Assembly: GCA_964479045.1 (NCBI GenBank)
Contig: CAYZJI010000017.1
Span: 1 to 34,972, forward strand
Length of the DNA stretch: 34,972 nt
From: 2-02-FULL-47-50 sp964479045
Lineage (GTDB): Bacteria; Pseudomonadota; Gammaproteobacteria; Eutrophobiales; Eutrophobiaceae
Direction of reading: 5' to 3'
Positions 25,861 through 32,815 of the stretch are shown here, in pieces; position 1 is the first letter of the stretch, and the number at the start of each line of letters is the position of its first letter. A program made the position numbers and the translations under genes. The notes under the pieces are model-generated. The model made no database searches and was not told where the DNA came from. It worked only from the letters and a program-made list of their open reading frames with translations.

Positions 25861-27321
25861 ATGCAGATACCTATAAAATTATCTAAATCCTCCAAGCATT
25901 CACTTCGTCAGCAAATCATCATGCAGATTCGTGAATTAATTCTTGAAAAAAAACTTCATGTTGGCATTAAAATGCCATCATCTCGGGAGCTAAGCAATCA
26001 GCTCAAAGTTTCTCGTAATACAGTGATTTCAGCATATAACGAACTTATAGAGCAGTCGTATCTTATTACTCATCCCGCCGGCGGCACATATGTGACATCT
26101 GTTTTGCCAGAACGTTTTCAAAAAGCAATATATATATCCCAATTTCAACCTGATTGTACTACTAGTAAACATATTTCACATTATCCAGCAGTCTATCCCG
26201 GGATATATCAATCTGAGCCGGGTTTTTGTCGTTATAATTTTACACTTGAACAAACTGATTTTGGTCTATTCCCTGTTAAAATCTGGCGAAAAATTGTCAA
26301 TAATAAACTTAGCAGGATAAGACATGCTATTAGCCATTATGGACATCCATTCGGTATTATCGAGCTAAGAGAGGCGATATATAATAATATACTGCCATCC
26401 AGGGGCATCGCAGTAAGCCCTGATCAGGTTATAATTACAGCCGGCACACAGCAAGGTTTGAGTATAGTTTCTCATCTACTTATCAGGGAAGGTACGAATG
26501 TAATCGTCGAAGAACCCACTTACGCGGGAGCTTTGAATCTGTTTCAAAGTTACAGTGCAAATATTATTCCTCTGGAAGTAGATGATAAAGGAATGAATAT
26601 AGACTTAATTCCAGATGTGAGTGTACAGCTTGCATATGTAACGCCAACACATCAATCCCCCTTGGGGGTTACTCTTTCCTATCATAGGCGTAAAAAGTTT
26701 ATAGAATGGTCAAAAAAAACGGGCAGTTATATAGTTGAATTGGATCTGGATGGTGAATTCTGGTATGAGGGGTCGCCATTACCGGCACTTTTCGGGATGA
26801 GCAGTTCCAACAACGTATTTTACCTTGGTTCTTTCTCAAAACTTTTGGGGCCAGGACTAAGATTAGGATATATGGTTATACCTGAACACCTTATTGACGA
26901 TATTAAAGCGATTAAAGCTTTATTAGACAGCGGTCATCCTTGGCTTGATCAGGCTGTAATGGCTGATTTTATATTGTCAGGAAGTTATTCCTGGCATTTG
27001 AGAAAAATACGACAAAAATTTTTAAACCGCAGAGATTGTATGATAGATGCTTTAAAGAACTGTTTCGGCGATATTGAACTTTCAGGAACAGAAGCTGGTT
27101 CACATCTGGTATGGAGGGTTCCGGATAAAATGAGGCCTGCGAATAAACTCGTTAAAATATTTGCAAAAAATCAAGTTGCTATATCAACACTCGAACAATT
27201 TCAGACAATTTCATGCGACAAGGTTTCCAGATTATCAGAATTGGTTTTTCTCGGTTATTCCGCCGTGCCTGAAGACCTGATTGAAGAGGGAATAAGTGAG
27301 ATGGCCAAGCTGGTATCATAA
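25861..27321 (+). CDS. MocR-family transcriptional regulator (GntR HTH plus aminotransferase-fold domain)
   Basis: A 486-residue PLP-dependent regulator. The N-terminal winged helix covers about residues 5-75 (LRQQIIMQIRELILEKKLHVGIKMPSSRELSNQLKVSRNTVISAYNEL). A fold-type I aminotransferase domain fills the rest. The PLP lysine is K327 in GSFSKLLGPGLRLGY, and the cofactor-ring Asp is D295 in VELDLDGEFWY. The usual motif is DDYDSEF, so the residue normally Tyr is Leu296 here. Known members (GabR, TauR, PdxR, EnuR) sense primary amines or PLP through an aldimine, so an amine or amino-acid-like inducer is likely. It is convergent with the DMFase genes (137-base spacer) and is the only regulator in the island, so control of the amidase/urease genes is the natural inference. 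Confidence 0.92.
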   Translation: MQIPIKLSKSSKHSLRQQIIMQIRELILEKKLHVGIKMPSSRELSNQLKVSRNTVISAYNELIEQSYLITHPAGGTYVTSVLPERFQKAIYISQFQPDCTTSKHISHYPAVYPGIYQSEPGFCRYNFTLEQTDFGLFPVKIWRKIVNNKLSRIRHAISHYGHPFGIIELREAIYNNILPSRGIAVSPDQVIITAGTQQGLSIVSHLLIREGTNVIVEEPTYAGALNLFQSYSANIIPLEVDDKGMNIDLIPDVSVQLAYVTPTHQSPLGVTLSYHRRKKFIEWSKKTGSYIVELDLDGEFWYEGSPLPALFGMSSSNNVFYLGSFSKLLGPGLRLGYMVIPEHLIDDIKAIKALLDSGHPWLDQAVMADFILSGSYSWHLRKIRQKFLNRRDCMIDALKNCFGDIELSGTEAGSHLVWRVPDKMRPANKLVKIFAKNQVAISTLEQFQTISCDKVSRLSELVFLGYSAVPEDLIEEGISEMAKLVS

Positions 27322-27458
27322 AGCATATCAATGTTTATATTCTTTTTAAGTATATTTTCTGCCATTGGTAATTTATTAACCAATATAATCAATATTTATT
27401 TGTATCTACAAATCTTACATGTATTAAATTGTATAATCTAATTTTTTATTTACTTGAA
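27322..27458. terminator. convergent spacer with two inverted repeats (bidirectional terminator or operator)
   Basis: This AT-rich spacer separates the ends of the MocR gene and the DMFase large-subunit gene. ATTGGT...ACCAAT (27364-27384) forms a 6-bp stem, and ATTTGTA-TC-TACAAAT (27398-27413) is a perfect 7-bp inverted repeat. Neither has a clean T-run, so termination is plausible but unproved. Just after, ACATGTATTAAATTGTATAATCT resembles sequence in the spacer before the DMFase genes. Confidence 0.35.
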
Positions 27459-29702
27459 TCAAGATACAAATTTATCCAGCACATTTTTTGTAATTCTTGA
27501 TACATTATTATTGTAGTTATTATGTGATAAACTTCCGCACCACGCGATTGAACCTGTTGAAAATACTGCGCCGTTTCCCGGTGTTTCAAAATATACAAGT
27601 TGTGCGCGCACAAACTTGCTTTCCATTGCGCTTGTAGAAGGATTACTTGTTAGCACTTCCTCTGTAACAATTTGATAGAGATCTGAGTGTCCGCCTGATG
27701 TAGCCAGAACAATTGTATTTGGCGGAGTACCCAGTTGTGAATCTGTATGATCCAGTTCGAGTCCTGCTGCGCCACCACCGACAAGACCAAAATCTCCGAT
27801 ATTTTCGTTTCTGACGCCTTCAAATATAAAAGCTACTCTTTCATCATCAAAGATATCCTTCTCGAGTTTATATGAAGATGAAATGTCAAAGCCTTGTGCG
27901 ATAAAACCTACACCTACCAGTTTTTGTGGTGGGCGTCCTAATCTGCGCCAAAGACCTCCGTATTCTCCAGAGAAACAATGATAATACTCACCTGGTTCAG
28001 AAGCCCATGTTCTGGTCCCATCTTCTGCCCTTCTTAGCTCAATAGCGCCAGGATAGACATCACTAAAGGCAATACGCCAATAAAAGCCATTACCACCCAG
28101 GTATATTAGTCTGCCACCTCTGTGCGTATAACTATAAAGTGAATCCCACATTTTTGTAGAATAATATTCGGGATGTGTTCCGGTTAAAATAACCTTATAG
28201 TTCTTTAATAAGGGTAATCCTTCTCTGTGCAAATCTTCGTCTGTTATAACATCATAGGAATAATTCTGATTTTCCAGCCAGTCGGTAATATGGGTGTCTG
28301 CATTAAATTGCCATACTGAAGAGCCATGTCCACCGAGACATCCGGTATGCATTGGCCGCATATTTAACAAAGGTCTCAAACGTGATGAGAAAAAAACACC
28401 GCTTCCATCAGAATGCGTATCATAACATGAAAGCCCAAGTTCTCTGTGCTCATGCAAGGTCAGATCATTTTCATTCAATATCGTTAGTCTGCCACTTACC
28501 AGTTGCACTAATGGCCCATTGAACGCCATATGCTCGTTCCCATAAGCCATATAACTTGCAGTTGGTATCAACAAAGCAATTTTTGCTGTTGGCTTGTCTG
28601 TATCTGGCCTTACGAAAAATACGATATAATCAGCATCAGTCTTACTTTTGATTTCCGCTGCATAAATTCCACTTCTGGTTGTTTTCGGTATATTCCAGGT
28701 GAAACCTGCCTCCCAGCCAGCATCATATAAATCATCATCATGAAAATGTATCGCCCCATATTGTGACAATGAATATTTCCAGCACATTTCACTTCCATTC
28801 CAGTTGTAACCAGTAACTCCTCTGGCGGGAAGATTAACTGTATATCCATGCATATTATTTGATGACAAATCCGTAACACTGTTACTCATAATATCTTTTG
28901 AAAAATCCCACGCTGCAAGCAGCTCGAACTGCTTTTCATCAGGACACGGATCATGCATTAATCGCTCCAGATCATTTTCTTTTAGCGCTTTACCGGCAAT
29001 TCTCAAACGGTCTATTTTTCCATTGTAGAATTTTTTATCCTGGTTTTTTACCGAGTTTATGGATTCTCTATCTGTGGCAATAAACAATTCTGTATCCTTA
29101 TCACAATCCCATAATATTTTTTTACTACCTGAATTCATATTCCCGCGTGATTCATCATCAACCATGAATTCTTCCAATAATGGTTTTTGAAATATCTTGA
29201 TATTGCAGTCCTTATCTATAATTACACCTATGAAGTACCATTTTTTATTTCTTAAAGATCTTTCGGTTGATATTTTTACCTCGTTACCATTTTGTCCAAA
29301 GCTCGAAAATCCGATCGTTCCATCACGGTTAATATATGCCCGAAACCCACTTGATGAGTCCGATGTGGTTCTGTCTACTATAGTTTGTTCAGTTTCTCCA
29401 ATTTTTGTAGGATAAATCATTGCCCCCAGTGACATCTCACTTATGCCTATAAAGGCTTTTGATTCTGGAATTATTATATATGAACCGGATTTAATTCTTT
29501 GAAATAATCCTTTTTTATGACCATTGCACCCTGCATCGATGACAACTGACTTGAACCCAGGCCCTTCTGGATTGGCATCGCCGTGAATTATTCTGTGTAT
29601 TTTAACTTCATAGTCTTCATTATTTTCAGAACTGACCATAAATTTTATTGATTGCCCTGGCATGACAGACAATTTATCAGAGTAACCTGTGATTTGTTTC
29701 AT
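27459..29702 (-). CDS. N,N-dimethylformamidase large subunit homologue (DmfA2-like)
   Basis: A 747-residue cytoplasmic protein, close to the length of Paracoccus/Alcaligenes DmfA2 (about 760). An N-terminal beta domain and a laminin-G/concanavalin-like segment (about residues 85-245, AWDFSKD region following) precede the DMFase catalytic domain from about 300. Conserved blocks are TASYMAYGNEHMAF, SCYDTHSDGSGVFFSSRLRPLLNMRP, TGTHPEYYS, GGRLIYLGGNGFYWR and SGGHSDLYQIVTEE. DMFase hydrolyses dimethylformamide to dimethylamine and formate with a mononuclear iron held by two Tyr and one Glu. By motif position I place these at Y387 (or Y384), Y427 and E512 here, all present. It starts 24 bases after the small-subunit stop. 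The actual substrate may be another small amide, given the urease genes upstream. Confidence 0.88.
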   Translation of the reverse strand: MKQITGYSDKLSVMPGQSIKFMVSSENNEDYEVKIHRIIHGDANPEGPGFKSVVIDAGCNGHKKGLFQRIKSGSYIIIPESKAFIGISEMSLGAMIYPTKIGETEQTIVDRTTSDSSSGFRAYINRDGTIGFSSFGQNGNEVKISTERSLRNKKWYFIGVIIDKDCNIKIFQKPLLEEFMVDDESRGNMNSGSKKILWDCDKDTELFIATDRESINSVKNQDKKFYNGKIDRLRIAGKALKENDLERLMHDPCPDEKQFELLAAWDFSKDIMSNSVTDLSSNNMHGYTVNLPARGVTGYNWNGSEMCWKYSLSQYGAIHFHDDDLYDAGWEAGFTWNIPKTTRSGIYAAEIKSKTDADYIVFFVRPDTDKPTAKIALLIPTASYMAYGNEHMAFNGPLVQLVSGRLTILNENDLTLHEHRELGLSCYDTHSDGSGVFFSSRLRPLLNMRPMHTGCLGGHGSSVWQFNADTHITDWLENQNYSYDVITDEDLHREGLPLLKNYKVILTGTHPEYYSTKMWDSLYSYTHRGGRLIYLGGNGFYWRIAFSDVYPGAIELRRAEDGTRTWASEPGEYYHCFSGEYGGLWRRLGRPPQKLVGVGFIAQGFDISSSYKLEKDIFDDERVAFIFEGVRNENIGDFGLVGGGAAGLELDHTDSQLGTPPNTIVLATSGGHSDLYQIVTEEVLTSNPSTSAMESKFVRAQLVYFETPGNGAVFSTGSIAWCGSLSHNNYNNNVSRITKNVLDKFVS

Positions 29703-29726
29703 AATATGTTCTGATGTTTATTTTTC

Positions 29727-30041
29727 TTATTCAGTCAGATTTAATTCTTTTAATTTATTTGCATGTCTTTGTATTCTTAATTGAAAAACATACCTCTCGG
29801 CATCTTCAATTGAGGTGAAAATCTTGTCTTTGTGTGTTTTTACAGGCTGTCCGCGTTTTCCAGTCAATTCTCCCAACATCCATTTTTTATATGGTTCCAG
29901 AATAACCAGGACATACCTTCCGGTGACCGGTTCACCTCGCATGATATTAAGCGCTCGCTGTAAACTCTGACTGTGCTTGCCTATAGGTCTCAGGTTAAAT
30001 TCATTTAAAAGGTCTGCTTTTAGTCTGGTGGATTTTGTCAT
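29727..30041 (-). CDS. N,N-dimethylformamidase small subunit homologue (DmfA1-like)
   Basis: A 104-residue basic protein that aligns with the C-terminal part of DmfA1, the small subunit of the alpha2-beta2 DMFase. The shared pattern is LQRxxNxxRxxPxxGxYxx..., a Trp, then G.RGxP and FxxxEDAExYVFxLRI, seen here as QRALNIMRGEPVTGRYVLV, KWMLGELTGKRGQPV and FTSIEDAERYVFQLRIQR. Known DmfA1 proteins are somewhat longer at the N-terminus (about 130 residues), so this is a shorter form. It lies 123 bases after ureF and 24 before the large subunit on the same strand, so the pair is surely co-expressed. The presence of both subunits argues for a functional enzyme rather than a stray large-subunit homologue. 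Confidence 0.83.
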   Translation of the reverse strand: MTKSTRLKADLLNEFNLRPIGKHSQSLQRALNIMRGEPVTGRYVLVILEPYKKWMLGELTGKRGQPVKTHKDKIFTSIEDAERYVFQLRIQRHANKLKELNLTE

Positions 30042-30164
30042 AGTCAGAATGCGGCCATTTTTGTAGATGATATATTTGCTAAATTACAAACATGTATTGA
30101 TCATTTGTATATTCTGTTTACCAATGCGGATTTTATGCAACAGATTTGTTATGCAAAGCATCAC
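30042..30164 (-). promoter_or_regulatory. spacer before DMFase genes: possible promoter and operator-like repeat
   Basis: This is the only sizeable gap in the urease-DMFase gene string. On the minus strand a weak pair, TTTGCA then TAAAAT with a 16-base spacer, lies near its start. ACAAACATGTATTGATCATTTGT (30086-30108 region) has ACAAA and TTTGT half-sites in inverted orientation, and resembles sequence at 27416-27438. A separate DMFase promoter or MocR site here is possible but weakly supported. Confidence 0.3.
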
Positions 30165-30854
30165 TTATGTTATAAATGTTCTAAATTCCAGTCCGCCATG
30201 CTTTAGCATAAGAATGTCCAGTTCTGGCGTAAATGAATGCAATTCTGATACACTTGTAGATCTTGCAAGATCCAATCCTTCACACAGGGCACGGTTACAT
30301 TGAGCAAGCAGAAATTGTGATTTCATTGTTGAAATATGCCCAAGTCTAACAGCAGCAGACAAGATAGATTTTGCTACACTTTGCAATTCCATCAGCACAG
30401 CGATATCACACTCTATTTGTAATGAACAAGCTAATACGGCGGATACAATAGCTGAATTACCGCTCGTTAAATTGTTTTCTATATGATTTTGTAATTTTTG
30501 CAATATTTTTGCATCAGATAGTTGTATTCCAATATTGGCCAGATTTCGTCCCGCCGAGCAGGATATATATCTGCTACATTCAGTAATTTTTTTTGCTGTA
30601 ACAATACGATCCAGACTGATCAATACTGCAAAATCACTGTCATTTGCCGCTGAATAAGCATGAACCAGAGCTGCACCATCGAGAGGTGCTGAAGACTGCA
30701 GGATTTGCGTTTCGATAAACTCAAGCAATACTTCATCATTTGTTTTATTATTGAATCTGAGAAATGATTCCAGTCCATAAGAATGAGCAAATTTTCCAAC
30801 AGGTAATCCGCTGTCTGAAATTTGTAATGCTCCAAGAATACCTGAATTATTCAT
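30165..30854 (-). CDS. ureF: urease accessory protein UreF
   Basis: A 229-residue accessory protein that, with UreD and UreG, forms the GTP-driven complex loading nickel into apo-urease. The N-terminal family block LGALQISDSGLPVGKFAHSYGLESFL matches the usual L.L.QLASPALPVGGFSYSQGLE, followed by an all-alpha body and the middle segment LDRIVTAKKITECSRYISCSAGRNLA. The length is standard. It starts five bases after the ureE stop and lies last among the urease genes. The regular G-G in PVGGF is G-K here. No sign of truncation. Confidence 0.87.
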   Translation of the reverse strand: MNNSGILGALQISDSGLPVGKFAHSYGLESFLRFNNKTNDEVLLEFIETQILQSSAPLDGAALVHAYSAANDSDFAVLISLDRIVTAKKITECSRYISCSAGRNLANIGIQLSDAKILQKLQNHIENNLTSGNSAIVSAVLACSLQIECDIAVLMELQSVAKSILSAAVRLGHISTMKSQFLLAQCNRALCEGLDLARSTSVSELHSFTPELDILMLKHGGLEFRTFIT

Positions 30855-30859
30855 GATAA

Positions 30860-31351
30860 TTAATGATGAAAACTCATCCCAAGTAATGGCTTGTTGAGAG
30901 CTAGTTGTATTTTATTAAAGCTTATTTCTGCATCTACAAGGTTGAGCCGCGATATTGTTCTTCTGACCACTTCCTGACTTGTTGTTACAGGCACCCGTAT
31001 TTCATTATTTTCTACTTCAATAGGTACATGTTGATTTCCAAATGCATGGGCGATTAAAGCGCCTTGCTTCATCATCTCGTCATATTGAATTTTTCTAGAT
31101 AGTTTTATAATTACTGACTCTTCTGACTCACGTTCTATATACACAAGTTTTGACTGTGTTTTAACTATTAATGCACGGTCAAACAGATAATTCCCTGGTT
31201 CTATATCAATTAATATATCTGTTCCTTTATCAGTACGTGCTACTAGCCTGTGTTTAACAGCATCACTGCTATTTACAAACACCCTCTCAACAAATTCCAT
31301 GGACATGTCCTTTTCTTCTATTTCTCCCAGTATTCTATTGACTATTAACAT
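30860..31351 (-). CDS. ureE: urease accessory protein UreE (nickel metallochaperone)
   Basis: A 163-residue protein. The N-terminal peptide-binding domain ends near residue 75 (LIDIEPGNYLFDRALI) and the metal-binding domain follows (QGALIAHAFGNQHVPIEVENNEIRVPVT), corresponding to the GNRH.P.....G.L.VP block of UreE. The conserved dimer-interface metal His is in GNQH. The C-terminus ends SFHH, a minimal His tail compared with the His-rich tails of some UreE proteins. It hands nickel to UreG. It lies three bases after ureD and five before ureF. Confidence 0.87.
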   Translation of the reverse strand: MLIVNRILGEIEEKDMSMEFVERVFVNSSDAVKHRLVARTDKGTDILIDIEPGNYLFDRALIVKTQSKLVYIERESEESVIIKLSRKIQYDEMMKQGALIAHAFGNQHVPIEVENNEIRVPVTTSQEVVRRTISRLNLVDAEISFNKIQLALNKPLLGMSFHH

Positions 31352-31354
31352 AAA

Positions 31355-32194
31355 TTAACTATACCTTGACAGTTCAGCACCAAGTATATTCTTTCGAAGA
31401 ATATTAGTTAGTTTTTTCATCGCCGCATGTAGTGCAATTGAAGATACGCTCATCATCTTTACAAAGACACCTGAATCATACGGCAACTTTCCAGCGGCAG
31501 CCGTGCAATCAGTTAAAACATTTATGCCAATATCCAGTTGCTCACATAATTGCTCTGAATTACACCATGGAGCAATCCCGTAGAGGGTAGACATATAATA
31601 ATTGTCCCCAAATATTCCTCTGCTGGACGGTTTTGACTCTGCAGGTTTTATATTTACTGAACTTGAACAGATTAATTCACTATTACACTGTACATCCATT
31701 ATCAAATTCAGATGTGTATAATCAAATAATTCCCCTCTATGAATTCGGCCTGGATATATATACTCAGTTGAAATAAATGTTGATGAATCACAAATATCAA
31801 TACATAAATTTTGACTATAGTCCGATCTGGAAAACGGTATTATCGCGCCAGGTTGATACTCAACATATGAGTATTCACCTACCTTGATATTGATATTCTC
31901 CTTTGCCTGATCTTTGTCAGTTCGGTGTATTTTTGTTGCAGAAATGGTTGTAATAAATAACTTTGTACCATTAGCGGCTTCAATGCTGGTATTAAGATGA
32001 TCCCCACCGCATATCCCATCTGTCATATTCTGAGTGTACAATGTTGCCATTTCCGGTATTTGTTCATCCAAATATACAAGCGGTGTATAATGCAGCGGAA
32101 ATCTTGAATAACCGCTCACAAGAATTGTTTTACCAGATAAACCCACATCAAATTTAACATCCAATGCCCCATCACACCTGTTTATTACATTCAT
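31355..32194 (-). CDS. ureD: urease accessory protein UreD/UreH
   Basis: A 279-residue scaffold for the UreD-UreF-UreG activation complex. Family blocks are the N-terminal SRFPLHYTPLVYLDEQ (usual PLRLQKPLYPE), then QNMTDGICGGDHLNTSIEAANGTKLFITTISATKIHRT (usual GG...GD.L......GA...LTTQ..TK.Y), and YVEYQPGAIIPFSRSDYSQ (usual LEWLPQETI.F). The sequence is diverged but complete. Its ATG lies inside the end of ureG, a 23-base overlap that suggests translational coupling. It precedes ureE by three bases. Confidence 0.85.
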   Translation of the reverse strand: MNVINRCDGALDVKFDVGLSGKTILVSGYSRFPLHYTPLVYLDEQIPEMATLYTQNMTDGICGGDHLNTSIEAANGTKLFITTISATKIHRTDKDQAKENINIKVGEYSYVEYQPGAIIPFSRSDYSQNLCIDICDSSTFISTEYIYPGRIHRGELFDYTHLNLIMDVQCNSELICSSSVNIKPAESKPSSRGIFGDNYYMSTLYGIAPWCNSEQLCEQLDIGINVLTDCTAAAGKLPYDSGVFVKMMSVSSIALHAAMKKLTNILRKNILGAELSRYS

Positions 32195-32813
32195 TATCCT
32201 GTTTTATAATTCCAAATAGAATTGATTTTCTCAAATAATCAAATACTCCCTGTGCTCCGTTTTCCTGCCGCAGGCTGATAAATAACCAGGGTCTTGCCTT
32301 GCGTACTTCTTCGAGGTCATGTTGCATAAGTTTCAGATCGGCACCTACGTATTGAGCCAAATCTGTTTTATTAACGAGTAATAAATCTGCCTGAATGACT
32401 CCCAATCCACGTTTCCTCGGTATATCATCACCTGCAGCACAATCTATAACAAAAATCCAGTAATCCACCAGATCTGCACTGAAGGTTGCAGCGAGATTAT
32501 CTCCACCACTTTCTACAAGAAGAATATCCGGGTTGAAACGTTCCTGTAATATTTTTACAGCCTCAAGATTTACACTGGGATCCTCCCGTATAGCGGTATG
32601 AGGACAAGCTCCTGTTTCAACACCAATTACCATTTCAGGATCCAGCAGTTTTCCAGACTGCAGCCTTATTGCATCTTCTTTTGTTACAAGATCATTAGTT
32701 ACAACAGCAACAGACAACCCTTCATTTTTTAATATGGGCACGAGCCTCTCAATCAGTCTTGTTTTACCTGATCCTACAGGTCCTCCTATGCCGATACGTA
32801 AAGGTATTTTCAT
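32172..32813 (-). CDS. ureG: urease accessory GTPase UreG
   Basis: A 213-residue SIMIBI-class GTPase that delivers nickel to urease. The P-loop is GPVGSGKT (about residues 11-18). VVTNDLVTKEDA follows, with Val where Tyr is usual (TNDIYTKEDA). The metal-binding and switch motif CPHTAIREDPSVN with its conserved Cys-Pro-His is intact, as are ESGGDNLAATFS and the guanine-specificity motif NKTDL. It starts two bases after the ureC stop (TAATTATG). All motifs needed for GTP and nickel binding are present, so this gene is expected to work. Length is standard. Confidence 0.94.
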   Translation of the reverse strand: MKIPLRIGIGGPVGSGKTRLIERLVPILKNEGLSVAVVTNDLVTKEDAIRLQSGKLLDPEMVIGVETGACPHTAIREDPSVNLEAVKILQERFNPDILLVESGGDNLAATFSADLVDYWIFVIDCAAGDDIPRKRGLGVIQADLLLVNKTDLAQYVGADLKLMQHDLEEVRKARPWLFISLRQENGAQGVFDYLRKSILFGIIKQDNECNKQV

Positions 32814-32815
32814 AA

